Origin: Sphingobacteriales bacterium UTBCD1
GTDB lineage: Bacteria > Bacteroidota > Bacteroidia > Chitinophagales > Chitinophagaceae
Length of the DNA: 64,000 nucleotides
NCBI GenBank assembly: GCA_002066995.1
Contig: MWTC01000035.1
Coordinates: 62,001 to 126,000, forward strand
Direction of reading: 5' to 3'
A program made the position numbers and the translations under genes. Below the pieces are notes generated by a model that was not told the origin of the DNA, ran no database searches, and saw only the letters and a program-made list of their open reading frames with translations. Position 1 is the first letter of the stretch, and each line of letters begins with the position of its first letter. Shown piece by piece: positions 1 to 9,440 of this stretch.

Positions 1-1218
1 ACACTAATCAGGAAGTTTCCCGCCTCAACGCTGGTAACGGATGCCAATATGGAAATTGCGCAGACCTATATTGCCGATGAGCGGTTTAAAGAGTCAATTC
101 CTTATTTGAATAATGTATTAAAGGGAGATGATAATTCCAGCCTGAAACCTCATACTCTTTTGAAATTGGGTGTGGTGTATTATAACCTGAATGATAATAC
201 GGACGCATTAAAACAATATAAGGCGCTGATCACTCAATACCCGAATTCTCCTGAAGCCGGCAACGCATTGGATAACGTTAAGACGATCTACATAGAAGAC
301 GGCAAAGCGAATGAATATGCGGATTTCATGCGCCAGGCAGGCAGGCCTATCAGTGTTAGTTCTGAAGATTCGTTGTCCTATACTGCTGCAATGACTCAAT
401 ACCAAAACGGGAATGTAACGGCTGCATTGAACGGGTTCAATAATTATTTACAGCGGTTTACCAGCGGTGTGTATACCATAGATGCACAATTTTATATTGG
501 AGAGATCTATTACAGCAGGAAAGATTTCGCAAACGCATTGAAGGCTTATGAAGTAGTGGCGGATAATGCCCCGAACAGTTATGCAGAAAGGGCAATACTG
601 AATGCGGCACGTATTAATTTTTTTGAGCTGAAAGATTATACTAAAGCAGAAAAATATTATTCCCAGCTGAAACAAATTACCTCTAACCAGGAGAACAGGC
701 TGGAAGCAATGCGGGGATTGCTTCGTTGCCAGTACCAGCTCCAGAAATGGGACGTGGCATTGGATAATGCCAAAGAACTTTCTGAAGCAAAAGGCAGCAG
801 CGCCGATGATAAAGTATTGGCAGAAATGACTATTGCAAAATCCTACGAAGTAAAACAACAATACGACCTGGCCATCGCAAGTTTTAAAAAGGTAGTGCAA
901 CTGAATAAAGCTGCCCTGGCAGCAGAAGCCCGCTATGAAATTGCCAATTGCTGGTTTGCAGTGAACCGGCTTGGTGATGCGGAAAAAGCCGCATTCGAAA
1001 CGATCAATAAATCCGGCTCATACGATTTCTGGGTCACGAAAGCATATATCCTGCTCGGGGATATTTATTTCCGGCAAAAAGATTATTTCAATGCAAAAGC
1101 AACCTACCAGAGCGTTGTGAATAACAGCATTGATTTGGAATTAAAAAATGAAGCGCAGACAAAGCTGAATAAAGTTTTAGAGGAAGAAAAGAATAACAGC
1201 AAGGTGAATAATCAATAA
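1..1218 (+). CDS. Tetratricopeptide repeat protein, 5' end outside window
   Basis: The reading frame is open from base 1 without a stop, so the first ATG in view (base 49) is probably internal and the true start lies upstream. The visible ~405 residues are TPR-like helical repeats, with recurring patterns such as A-x-Y-x-I-G-E-I-Y-Y followed by D-Y-x-x-A-x-x-x-Y, and end in a charged Lys/Glu tail. TPR arrays act as protein-protein scaffolds; in Bacteroidota, long periplasmic TPR proteins often sit beside outer-membrane proteins. Here an outer-membrane barrel gene follows after 14 bp, which suggests one transcript. Partner and exact role are unknown. Confidence 0.85.
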   Translation, partial: TLIRKFPASTLVTDANMEIAQTYIADERFKESIPYLNNVLKGDDNSSLKPHTLLKLGVVYYNLNDNTDALKQYKALITQYPNSPEAGNALDNVKTIYIEDGKANEYADFMRQAGRPISVSSEDSLSYTAAMTQYQNGNVTAALNGFNNYLQRFTSGVYTIDAQFYIGEIYYSRKDFANALKAYEVVADNAPNSYAERAILNAARINFFELKDYTKAEKYYSQLKQITSNQENRLEAMRGLLRCQYQLQKWDVALDNAKELSEAKGSSADDKVLAEMTIAKSYEVKQQYDLAIASFKKVVQLNKAALAAEARYEIANCWFAVNRLGDAEKAAFETINKSGSYDFWVTKAYILLGDIYFRQKDYFNAKATYQSVVNNSIDLELKNEAQTKLNKVLEEEKNNSKVNNQ

Positions 1219-1232
1219 AAGGAAAGCATTTT

Positions 1233-2885
1233 ATGAAAGGATCCATATACAGATCAATTTTTGTTGCCGCATTGTTCATTGCACCGGCTATTGCTGTGCA
1301 TGCACAGGACAGCACCAAAAGGAGGACCGTAAATATTACTTCTACATTTAAACCCGTGCTGCGGGAGGCTGCAAAGATTAATTTCAATGCAAATCCACCG
1401 GCTGCAGATACTTCGAAGCCCGTTTTGAAATATGAAATACCGGATCAGAATCTTTTATTCGGTTATCAACCCGGCTCGTTAAAGCCGCTGGCATTGCAGA
1501 TTGATTCGGGTGGTAAATGGGACAACAGCAATTATATCAAAGCAGGTTTTGGCAGTTTGAAGACTCCGTATATTCAAACAGGATTTTCATTTGGTGACGG
1601 GAGAAATATAGGATTGAATATTTATGCTAAGCATGTTTCTTCTGATGGCACAAGGGAATTTCAGAAATTCAGTACCACCGATGTTAAGCTTGATGGTTTT
1701 TATAAAACACCCGGGAACCTGGAATGGGATGCAAGCCTTGAAATGAAACAGGATGGTACATATAAATACGGATTTGAGCCGGAAACACTTAATTTCCCCA
1801 GGGATTCACTGAAACAAAACTTTCAAACTATCGGGGGTACTGTAGGGCTGCATAATATAAATTTAACCCCGATGGGATTGAGCTATTCCCCTCTTTTGAA
1901 AATAAATGTGTTTACCGATAATCATAAAAATTCCGAAAGTAATACGGTTCTTGATCTTCCTTTACAAAAAACGATCGGACAGGTATTTGGAGCAAAGCTT
2001 GATCTCAACTTTGACCTGACACGGCTTTCTCCCAAAGGAAAATCAGCAATTAACAATACGACTTACAGCTTTTCACCGTCGCTTTTATTCAAAACACCGA
2101 ATATTAATTTACAGGCAGGTATCCGGCCATCATGGGATAACAGAATATTTAAGATGTTTCCCAACATCATGGCTGATGTAGGTACTGACGACTCCCGCTT
2201 TACATTCCAGGCGGGATGGATTGGTTACATCCGTAAAACAACATATCAGTATTTGGCATCACAAAATCCCTGGCTCTGGATGCCCTCTTCATTAAATAAT
2301 ACCTGGATCGAGGAAAGATATGCGGGATTCAAAGGCTCTGTCGGCGATTATTTCAGTTATAGCGCTAAAGTGGGATTTAATAAATTGAATAACCAGCCTT
2401 TGTTTGTGAATGATACTACACCGGGTTTTGGCGGTAAATCTTTTGTTGTAGTGAATGAACCACAGATCAGGGTGCTGACTCTTGGAGGAGAACTTGGGTT
2501 TACCCTGCAGGAAAAATTTTCCATGATATCCAGCCTGAATTTTAATCAATATTCGCATTTGGCAGTGAATAAAGCGGCCTGGGGCTTATTGCCTGTAGAA
2601 TTCAACACATCAATCAGGTTGCAGGCAGTTAAAGACCTTTGGTTTAAAACAGATGTTTTTGCATGGACAGGGCCAAAGTATATGAGGCAGAATGGAAATG
2701 TCGGAACATTAAAAGGTGCTTTTGATCTGAATGCAGGCCTGGAATTCCGAATTTCACAATACCTGAATATCTGGACACAATTCAATAATATTTTGAACAG
2801 GCAATACCAGCGATGGAATCAATATCCTGTTTATGGGTTTAATTTTCTTGCCGGAGTCGTATTTTCGTTCAACCAAAAGAACTGA
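1233..2885 (+). CDS. Outer-membrane beta-barrel protein, TonB-receptor-like
   Basis: 550 residues with a signal peptide (residues 1-24, cleavage after AVHA, mature protein starting QDS). The rest is rich in alternating aromatic/polar strands typical of an outer-membrane barrel and ends in Phe-rich strands (VVFSFNQ). It resembles the barrel part of TonB-dependent receptors, but no plug domain is visible. It lies 14 bp after the TPR gene and 2 bp before the HU-like membrane protein, so the three are probably co-transcribed. Ligand unknown. Confidence 0.75.
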   Translation: MKGSIYRSIFVAALFIAPAIAVHAQDSTKRRTVNITSTFKPVLREAAKINFNANPPAADTSKPVLKYEIPDQNLLFGYQPGSLKPLALQIDSGGKWDNSNYIKAGFGSLKTPYIQTGFSFGDGRNIGLNIYAKHVSSDGTREFQKFSTTDVKLDGFYKTPGNLEWDASLEMKQDGTYKYGFEPETLNFPRDSLKQNFQTIGGTVGLHNINLTPMGLSYSPLLKINVFTDNHKNSESNTVLDLPLQKTIGQVFGAKLDLNFDLTRLSPKGKSAINNTTYSFSPSLLFKTPNINLQAGIRPSWDNRIFKMFPNIMADVGTDDSRFTFQAGWIGYIRKTTYQYLASQNPWLWMPSSLNNTWIEERYAGFKGSVGDYFSYSAKVGFNKLNNQPLFVNDTTPGFGGKSFVVVNEPQIRVLTLGGELGFTLQEKFSMISSLNFNQYSHLAVNKAAWGLLPVEFNTSIRLQAVKDLWFKTDVFAWTGPKYMRQNGNVGTLKGAFDLNAGLEFRISQYLNIWTQFNNILNRQYQRWNQYPVYGFNFLAGVVFSFNQKN

Positions 2886-2887
2886 TC

Positions 2888-3529
2888 ATGTATGACCAGC
2901 TGTACCGGCTTCTTATTTTAAACAAGGAGTTGAATATTCCGGGTATTGGAAATTTTTCAGTGAACAGGAAACATGCAGGATCTGATTTTGTGGAAAAACT
3001 TATCTATCCTCCTGTCTATTCTATTACTCTACAAAAGGATAACGGAACGCTTACACAAAATTTCATCAGCAGTTTGGCTGAATCTTTAAATATCCCGGAT
3101 AAGGAAGCAATTGCAGGCTTTAATGATTTTGTTTTTAACATCAAACAGAAATTGTTGGCAGGCGAGGCAGTTGAATGGAATGGTGTTGGCACACTGACCA
3201 TGAGTGGCAGCGGGACGATCAGGCTTCAGGCTGCTGAAGTTCCGGTGATTGACAAACCGGTTATTGCTCAAAAAATGATACGTGAACATGCAGAACATTC
3301 AGTTTTGGTGGGAGAGAAGGAGCATACTTCAACTGAAATGACAGGTATATTGTCGCAGCAGGAAACAAAGAAAATAAACTGGTGGATGGTTCCTTTAATA
3401 ATTGGATTGCTACTTCTGTTGCTGATCATTTGGCAATTCTTTGTAAGTGACTGGAAACTTTCAGGTGCTTCCAACCGGCAACGTATAATTCCTGGAAAGC
3501 AGGTACCATCTTTTGTAATACCTCAGTAA
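2888..3529 (+). CDS. Membrane-anchored HU-like (CCDC81-type) domain protein
   Basis: 213 residues. Residues 1-90 resemble the prokaryotic HU/CCDC81-like domain of Bacteroidota (short helices, then the I-P-G-I-G-N-F core, and a second half with E-W-N-G-V-G-T-L). A single strongly hydrophobic segment at about residues 164-187 (WWMVPLIIGLLLLLLIIW) would anchor it in the inner membrane, with the HU-like part probably cytoplasmic. Relatives often carry a C-terminal SPOR peptidoglycan-binding domain; here only about 25 residues follow the membrane segment, so SPOR is missing. The start is 2 bp after the preceding stop, implying translational coupling. Confidence 0.65.
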   Translation: MYDQLYRLLILNKELNIPGIGNFSVNRKHAGSDFVEKLIYPPVYSITLQKDNGTLTQNFISSLAESLNIPDKEAIAGFNDFVFNIKQKLLAGEAVEWNGVGTLTMSGSGTIRLQAAEVPVIDKPVIAQKMIREHAEHSVLVGEKEHTSTEMTGILSQQETKKINWWMVPLIIGLLLLLLIIWQFFVSDWKLSGASNRQRIIPGKQVPSFVIPQ

Positions 3530-3574
3530 GTTGAATTTTTCTGGTCAAATTGATTTTACTTTGCCGTTCCTGAT

Positions 3575-4471
3575 ATGAATGAAAGAGTTCATTACACTTA
3601 TTGCCCTGTTTGCGGATCAGGCGATATAAAAAATGTTTTGTCAGTGAAAGATCATGCTGTCAGCGGAGAAACATTTCCCGTTGCAGAGTGTGGTTCCTGT
3701 TCCCTTCGGTTTACACAGGATGTTCCCGGTGCTGAATACATAGCCCCGTATTATAAATCCGTGGATTATATTTCTCATACTGATAAATCTAAAGGATTAA
3801 TCGGTATTCTTTATAAAAAAGTGCGCAACAGGACATTAATCCGGAAAAGGAAGCTGATAGAACAGGAGACAGGGTGTAAGAAATGCAACCTGTTAGATAT
3901 CGGGAGCGGCACCGGTGCTTTTATCAATGAAATGATCCGCCAGGGATGGCAGGCTACAGGGATAGAGCCAGATGATGGGGCAAGATCTCTTGCAAAAAAA
4001 CTATACGGGATTGATATGGAAAATGAAGGGAGGTTTTACCAGTTGCCTGCAGATTCATTTGATGTAATTACGCTGTGGCATGTTTTGGAGCATATACATG
4101 ATCTGGCAGGTTATGTGCAACGCCTGAAATTACTTTTGAAGAAAAACGGCAAGTTGTTTATTGCAGTACCGAATTATACTTCTCTTGACGCAAGAATTTT
4201 TAAAGAATTTTGGGCTGCTTATGATGTCCCCAAGCATTTGTATCATTTTTCTCCCCGGTCCATGCAACGCCTAATAGAGATAAACGGAATGAAGATCATC
4301 CGGTACTTACCCATGTGGTATGACAGTTTTTATATTTCCCTGTTGAGCAGCAGGTATAAAACCGGTAAGAGTAGATGGATTGCATCGCTGTGCAACGGGT
4401 TGAGATCAAACATAAATGCATGGGGAAAAGCAACAAACTGCAGTTCCATTATCTATGTTATTTCGAATTGA
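3575..4471 (+). CDS. Class I SAM-dependent methyltransferase with N-terminal zinc ribbon
   Basis: 298 residues. An N-terminal zinc-ribbon-like pair (CPVCGS near residue 10 and CGSC near 40) precedes a Rossmann methyltransferase fold with the SAM-binding motif LLDIGSGTGAF at about residue 108 and a post-motif WHVLEHIHD. This layout matches Methyltransf_23-type enzymes often found with cell-surface glycan or lipid genes. Substrate cannot be read from the sequence. It converges on the glutaminyl cyclase gene with 11 bp between the stops. Confidence 0.8.
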   Translation: MNERVHYTYCPVCGSGDIKNVLSVKDHAVSGETFPVAECGSCSLRFTQDVPGAEYIAPYYKSVDYISHTDKSKGLIGILYKKVRNRTLIRKRKLIEQETGCKKCNLLDIGSGTGAFINEMIRQGWQATGIEPDDGARSLAKKLYGIDMENEGRFYQLPADSFDVITLWHVLEHIHDLAGYVQRLKLLLKKNGKLFIAVPNYTSLDARIFKEFWAAYDVPKHLYHFSPRSMQRLIEINGMKIIRYLPMWYDSFYISLLSSRYKTGKSRWIASLCNGLRSNINAWGKATNCSSIIYVISN

Positions 4472-4482
4472 TCCCTTTGCAA

Positions 4483-5286
4483 TTATTGAGCAAATTGTAT
4501 TTCGTAAAGATTAGGCCAAAGTTTACCGGTGACGTAAATCTTTTTTGTTGCAGGGTCATAAGCTATCCCGTTGGGCACATCTGCTTCCGGATCTTTTGCC
4601 TTCACCCGATTCCACATGTCATTCAGGTCTCCTTTGGCTACTACCTTCCCGCTGGCCGGATCAATTTTAAGAATGTAAGGATATTGCCATTGATTTGCAT
4701 AAACAAAGCCATCAATAAATTCGAGTTCATTGAGATTATGAGTAAGGCTGCCACCTTCGGTAACTGCCTGTGTTTTTAATAGCTTAAAAGTTGAAGGGTC
4801 ATAATAATAAAGATTGCTGGTACCATCGCTTACTATCAGGTCTTTTCCATCTGTAGTAATGCCCCAACCTTCTGTATTGATCGTAAATTCTTTTACCTTT
4901 TTGAAATCCTTCAGAGTATAAACGAATACAACTTTGTCTTTCCAGGTCAGTTGGTAAACGGTGTCACGTAAAATTGCTATTCCTTCTCCAAAATATTTCT
5001 TTCTGTCAATGGATGCCATTTTTTGAACTTTACCTGTCTTCAGATCCACTTTCAATATCTCGTTGGCATTGTCAGCTTCACCTCCCGTACTTTCATATAA
5101 TTCCCCCTTATAGATCAAAAGCCCCTGGGTAAAAGATGAGGTATCATGAGGAAAGCTGTTTACAATTGAATAACTGAGGTTTTTGGGCTGATCTGGTTGC
5201 TGAGTTCCGATTTCATTATCGTTCTTATCTTTGTTTTTGCAGGCAACTATTAATAAAATAAGGAACAGGGAGATGGCTTTTTTCAT
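4483..5286 (-). CDS. Glutaminyl-peptide cyclotransferase (glutamine cyclotransferase family), lipoprotein
   Basis: 267 residues with a lipoprotein signal (lipobox LIVAC, Cys at residue 16), so it is predicted to be membrane-tethered in the periplasm. From about residue 35 it carries the five-bladed-propeller glutamine cyclotransferase family: SFPHDTSSFTQGLL, GEGIA, TDGKDLIVSDGT, and a C-terminal block ending PNGIAYDPATKKIYVTGKLW. The family converts N-terminal Gln to pyroglutamate. In Bacteroidota most signal peptidase I substrates start with Gln after cleavage, and a periplasmic cyclase is thought to cap them. Seven exported proteins in this window fit that rule. Confidence 0.88.
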   Translation of the reverse strand: MKKAISLFLILLIVACKNKDKNDNEIGTQQPDQPKNLSYSIVNSFPHDTSSFTQGLLIYKGELYESTGGEADNANEILKVDLKTGKVQKMASIDRKKYFGEGIAILRDTVYQLTWKDKVVFVYTLKDFKKVKEFTINTEGWGITTDGKDLIVSDGTSNLYYYDPSTFKLLKTQAVTEGGSLTHNLNELEFIDGFVYANQWQYPYILKIDPASGKVVAKGDLNDMWNRVKAKDPEADVPNGIAYDPATKKIYVTGKLWPNLYEIQFAQ

Positions 5287-5632
5287 TAATGAATCTGATT
5301 TGATGCAAAAATAGTCTTTGGATGAGTTGTAATCTGTTAAAGCTGGATTTTACAAATGCAAAGTTTCCGGGGAACAGAGAAGCTGGATTGTTTGAAAAAC
5401 CCGGTTAAAAGCTTCAAAATCTATGAGAGCGTGAAAATACGGGCACCGGGATTATGATTCTTCATTTTTATGAATTATATTTGGACTGCTGGACCGCCTT
5501 ATCTTAATCCTGAAAAATCTTTTCGTATCCAAGAAATTCCTCTTTTTATTCTCCTTTATCCTTTTCATATTCCAATTCCTTTAAAACCCGTGGCTTTTAA
5601 GTTTACGGCCATGCCGTTTAATATCTGGAATT
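5287..5632. other. Intergenic region between divergent genes
   Basis: About 346 bp between the cyclase start (minus strand) and the M43 protease start (plus strand). It must hold both promoters, but I see no convincing TAnnTTTG/TTG pair, hairpin or repeat. A short open frame in its right part overlaps the protease signal peptide in another frame and has no coding character. Confidence 0.5.
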
Positions 5633-6892
5633 ATGAAAATAGGGCTTATCTGTATTCTGCTTATTGCAATTATTACCAAAGAAACTGCTGCTCAACAGCG
5701 ATGCTCCTCTGTTGAATATCAGCAAGCTCAATTACAAAAAGATCCTTCACTTCAGTATAAGATCAGGGCGTTAGAAACTTTTACAGAAAACAGTATTAAA
5801 AATAAATCTCATAATGTGCTTTCCCGGCTTGATGGTGGTTTTGTGATCCGTATTCCGGTGGTAGTGCATATCTTATACCATGATCCATCGGAAGATATCA
5901 GTGATAGCAGGGTCATGGAGCAGATTGAGGCATTGAACCGTGATTACCGGCGGATGAATGCCGATACAGTTAACACGCCTTATTATTTTAAACCGGTGGC
6001 AGCAGATTGCAATATAGAATTTCATCTGGCAACTTCCGACCCTAAACAACGATCTACTACCGGCATCATCCGGAAATACTCACCTATAAAGACATGGAAT
6101 GAGGATGATAAAATGAAATTCTCTTCATCCTTCGGCGATGATGCATGGGATTCCCAGAGTTATCTCAATATTTGGGTATGCAATATCAATAATGTATTGG
6201 GTTATTCCAGTTTTATGGGAGGGCCTGCAAATTTAGATGGCGTAGTGATCAACACCAGTGTGTTCGGACAGACAGGAACTATCGGCAGCTATGATATGGG
6301 TCGCACTACAGTTCATGAAGTGGGGCATTGGCTGAGCCTGATCCATCTTTGGGGCGATACAAACTGCGGTGATGACCTGGTAGCAGATACTCCAAAACAA
6401 AGTACGTTTACGGTAGGATGCCCATCCGGTATTAAAATTTCATGTGACAATGCACCAAATGGCAATATGTACATGAATTATATGGATTTTACTTATGATG
6501 ATTGTATGAATATGTTCACACAGGGGCAGAAAGAAAGGATGAGAACTCAATTTGAGACAGGAGGATTCCGGTATTCGATCCTCTCTTCAAGAGGGCTGGA
6601 TGCTCCTTTGATATATGAATTGCCGGAGATCGATTATCCACCAAGATGGTTATATCCGCAAATTTTCCCTAATCCTGCCAATAACGAATTGACACTTGAT
6701 CTTTCCTACGATGCAAGATGGTTAGGCAAAACAGTCAATCTGGTGAATCTGCAGGGGCAGATAGTGAAGCAAATATCCGTGACTTCCAAGATCCAGAAAA
6801 TTGATATCAGCAGGCTTTCACGGGGTATGTATTTTCTCGCTGCAAAGAGAAGTGACGGAGAAAGTATAAGAGAAAAATTCGTAAAGCAATAA
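5633..6892 (+). CDS. Secreted M43 (pappalysin-type) zinc metalloprotease with T9SS tail
   Basis: 419 residues. The signal peptide (1-20) cleaves before Gln (TAA|QQR). The catalytic zinc motif HEVGHWLSLIH at residues 228-238 fits the metzincin pattern HExxHxxGxxH-like, and a Met-turn candidate MNYMDF lies about 50 residues later; both are hallmarks of M43 peptidases. Cysteines around NCGDD and GCPSG probably form the family disulfides. The last ~75 residues (starting YPQIFPNPANNELTL, ending REKFVKQ) are a type IX secretion sorting domain, so the protease is exported across the outer membrane and possibly attached to the surface. Confidence 0.9.
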   Translation: MKIGLICILLIAIITKETAAQQRCSSVEYQQAQLQKDPSLQYKIRALETFTENSIKNKSHNVLSRLDGGFVIRIPVVVHILYHDPSEDISDSRVMEQIEALNRDYRRMNADTVNTPYYFKPVAADCNIEFHLATSDPKQRSTTGIIRKYSPIKTWNEDDKMKFSSSFGDDAWDSQSYLNIWVCNINNVLGYSSFMGGPANLDGVVINTSVFGQTGTIGSYDMGRTTVHEVGHWLSLIHLWGDTNCGDDLVADTPKQSTFTVGCPSGIKISCDNAPNGNMYMNYMDFTYDDCMNMFTQGQKERMRTQFETGGFRYSILSSRGLDAPLIYELPEIDYPPRWLYPQIFPNPANNELTLDLSYDARWLGKTVNLVNLQGQIVKQISVTSKIQKIDISRLSRGMYFLAAKRSDGESIREKFVKQ

Positions 6893-6897
6893 TTACA

Positions 6898-7614
6898 TTA
6901 GAACATAATTCCTACAGCAATACCGGCTCTGAAACCAGGCAATAATCCTTTGTAATCTGCTGTTACTGTCCTGTTATTACGGTCTATTTCAAAATTTACT
7001 TTTTTACCGATTACAGGAATGTTATCAAGAAAATCCCTGACTTTTTGCTCTGCATCTCCGGCCTGGGAATTGTTCCAGGGAATCGTATTGGTTACTTCAA
7101 CAGATTTGAAGTTGATCTGCGAAATATTGTATTCGGGACCGAGGAAATATAAATCCAGCACCAATATTTTAGCTATAGTAAACTGTATTCCTGATTGGAT
7201 GCCGATCCCGTTTCCCTTGTAGTCACCATTGAAATTCATTACAACCGGCTGGTTGTCCAGCGTAGTATTGCCGTTTCCTGAAGCTGAGAACCGGACGTTT
7301 TTAAAGTAAGGTTCAATATAATAACCATGCAATCTCCTTTTTGAAAAATAAATTCTGTAGCCGGCAAGGAATGAAGTAGTCTGAACATCAAAATCCGCAT
7401 CTTTATCATCAAACTTAGGAGTATAATTTTTCTTTGATGGAATACCTGCTTTTATATTGATAGAACCATGCTTTCCTGCAGCAAATTCTCCCTGGATACT
7501 GATATTCCCGGCATATAATCCGGAAGGAGACCATTTGAATGCCATTTTTTTCTGAGAATTAACCGTAAAAGAGCAAAAGGAAAACAGAAGAGTGCTGGTA
7601 AGGGCTTTTCTCAT
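6898..7614 (-). CDS. Outer-membrane beta-barrel protein, DUF3575-like
   Basis: 238 residues with a signal peptide ending VNS|QKK. The mature part shows amphipathic strands, a YIEPYFK motif resembling the Y-x-E-P-Y of DUF3575 proteins, a G-N-G-I-G-I-Q-S-G strand and a C-terminal G-I-A-V-G-I-M-F strand ending in Phe as expected for an outer-membrane barrel. The stop lies 5 bp from the stop of the M43 protease, which converges. Family call is tentative; function unknown. Confidence 0.65.
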   Translation of the reverse strand: MRKALTSTLLFSFCSFTVNSQKKMAFKWSPSGLYAGNISIQGEFAAGKHGSINIKAGIPSKKNYTPKFDDKDADFDVQTTSFLAGYRIYFSKRRLHGYYIEPYFKNVRFSASGNGNTTLDNQPVVMNFNGDYKGNGIGIQSGIQFTIAKILVLDLYFLGPEYNISQINFKSVEVTNTIPWNNSQAGDAEQKVRDFLDNIPVIGKKVNFEIDRNNRTVTADYKGLLPGFRAGIAVGIMF

Positions 7615-7680
7615 AAATTGTCAGTTTTTTGAATACAACGGAATAGAGTGAGATTTAGTATAGACCCTTTTCCGGAGAAT

Positions 7681-7707
7681 AAAAAAAGTGCCTGGCCTGC
7701 AGGCACT
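7681..7707 (-). terminator. Rho-independent terminator of lpdA
   Basis: Perfect 8-bp stem AGTGCCTG/CAGGCACT (7687-7694 with 7700-7707), 5-nt loop, and a run of seven A on the plus strand at 7681-7687, which is a U tract on the minus strand. It lies 30 bp downstream of the lpdA stop. Confidence 0.85.
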
Positions 7708-7736
7708 GAATAATTTTAGTAAATAAAATATTTTTA

Positions 7737-9140
7737 TCAGAGATGTATGGCTTCCCCATACGCCACTTCAATGGCGTCTTTGACACTTTCGCTGATTGTA
7801 GGATGTGGGTGTATGCTGTTCAATACTTCCTGGTAAGTGGTCTCAAGTTTCCTGGCAGTTACAGTTTGTGCAATTATTTCTGTCACATTGTAGCCGATCA
7901 TGTGAGTGCCGAGCCATTCACCATATTTGGCGTCGAAAATCACTTTGATGAATCCTTCGGTATGGCCTGCGGCAGATGCTTTACCGCTTGCACTTAATGG
8001 GAATTTGCCCACTTTTATATCATAGCCTGCTTCTTTTGCCTGCCTTTCTGTAAAGCCGACCGATGCGATTTCAGGATAGCAATAAGTACATCCCGGTATA
8101 TTTTGATAATCTACCGGTTCAGGTTTGTGATTGTATTTTTTCTCATTGTATGCAATGTTTTCAGCGCAAATGATGCCTTCTTTGGAGGCAACATGTGCCA
8201 AAGCCTGGCCGGGAGAGCAATCGCCAATGGCATATATACCTGGAACATTGGTTTGGTAGAATTTGTCAACCAGGATCTTACCTTTCCCGGTTTTGATGCC
8301 TAACTCTTCAAGGCCAATACCTTCAATATTAGCGCTAACGCCAACAGCGCTCAGTAAAATTTCAGCCTCAAGAATAATCTCTCCTTCAGGGGTCTTTACT
8401 TTGGCTTTTACAACATTGCCGGAGGTGTCAACAGAAGTTACTTCGCTGCCGGTCATGATTGCAATTCCCTGCTTTTTGAAATTCTTTTCCAATTCTTTGC
8501 TTACTTCTTCGTCTTCCACGGGAACAGCACGGGGTAAGAATTCTACAATTGTAACTTTTGTACCAAGGCTGTTGTAGAAATATCCGAATTCAACACCTAT
8601 GGCTCCGCTTCCGACAATGATCATGCTTTTAGGCTGTTTCGGAAGAGACAAAGCTTCCCTGTACCCGATGATTTTTTTACCATCTATCTTTATTGATGGC
8701 AATTCTCGGCTTCTCCCACCCGTAGCTAAGATGATATGCTTTCCCTCAACAATCTTTTTACTTCCATCTGAAGCAGTCACTTCCACCTGTCCCTTGGCTT
8801 TCAGTTTGCCAAATCCATTTATGACATCAATTTTATTCTTCCTCATCAAAAACTGAACGCCTTTGCTCATTTTATCTGCAACGCCTCGGCTTCTTTTTAT
8901 GATTGCATCAAAATCAGGAGTGCCGCTGGACTCAATACCGAAATCTTTTGAATGTTTGATGTCCTCATAAACCTGGGCACTCTTTAAAAGAGCCTTGGTA
9001 GGAATACAACCCCAGTTCAGGCAGATACCGCCTAAAGTTTCTTTTTCAATTACAGCAGTTTTAAATCCGAGCTGAGATGCACGGATTGCCGCTACATAGC
9101 CGCCCGGCCCGCTGCCAATAACTACTACGTCGTATGCCAT
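7737..9140 (-). CDS. lpdA: Dihydrolipoyl dehydrogenase
   Basis: 467 residues from the chosen start, the usual size. E3 component of 2-oxo acid dehydrogenase and glycine cleavage complexes: FAD- and NAD-dependent reoxidation of dihydrolipoamide in the cytoplasm. Visible: N-terminal FAD-binding VVVIGSGPGGYVAA (residues 5-18), the redox disulfide GGICLNWGC (Cys40/Cys45), an NAD-binding GSGAIGVEFG, the second FAD motif YAIGDC, and the C-terminal catalytic HPHPTISE. An in-frame extension reaches base 9215, but residues before MAYDVVV have no family match. A terminator follows; no obvious operon partner. Confidence 0.97.
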   Translation of the reverse strand: MAYDVVVIGSGPGGYVAAIRASQLGFKTAVIEKETLGGICLNWGCIPTKALLKSAQVYEDIKHSKDFGIESSGTPDFDAIIKRSRGVADKMSKGVQFLMRKNKIDVINGFGKLKAKGQVEVTASDGSKKIVEGKHIILATGGRSRELPSIKIDGKKIIGYREALSLPKQPKSMIIVGSGAIGVEFGYFYNSLGTKVTIVEFLPRAVPVEDEEVSKELEKNFKKQGIAIMTGSEVTSVDTSGNVVKAKVKTPEGEIILEAEILLSAVGVSANIEGIGLEELGIKTGKGKILVDKFYQTNVPGIYAIGDCSPGQALAHVASKEGIICAENIAYNEKKYNHKPEPVDYQNIPGCTYCYPEIASVGFTERQAKEAGYDIKVGKFPLSASGKASAAGHTEGFIKVIFDAKYGEWLGTHMIGYNVTEIIAQTVTARKLETTYQEVLNSIHPHPTISESVKDAIEVAYGEAIHL

Positions 9141-9385
9141 AAAATAATTTGATATTAATGATAAAATAGTTGCTGTTTGGGAGTGCGAAGCTACTTGAAA
9201 ATGAACAATCCGCAAAAGTGAAGAGTACCCCTAAGCGTATAAAGCGGACGGTTCATTGGTAAACCGGATTAATAACAGTTATCAGTTTTTTCCCATTATT
9301 TTAAAGACAGGATCATTGTGTTTCCCGGCCTGCTTGTCGTGGAAAAAATCAAGCAATTGAAGTTCAATATTTACGTTTTTTCCCC

Positions 9386-9393
9386 TACCTTTG
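9386..9393 (+). promoter_or_regulatory. Bacteroidota -7 box for the rpmB operon
   Basis: TACCTTTG matches the TAnnTTTG -7 consensus of Bacteroidota, 47 bp before the rpmB ATG. The nearest TTG (9357-9359) is 26 bp upstream, wider than the usual 17-23, so the -33 half is weak. It lies in the 300-bp divergent gap between lpdA and rpmB; nothing else is seen there. Confidence 0.5.
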
Positions 9394-9440
9394 CGCCCCG
9401 TCCTGATTATTTCCGGATGATATTTTAAAAATGAACAATC

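Noticed and set aside
5470-5715. 81-codon open frame upstream of the M43 protease.
   Set aside because: It overlaps the protease signal peptide in another frame and lacks any recognisable feature.
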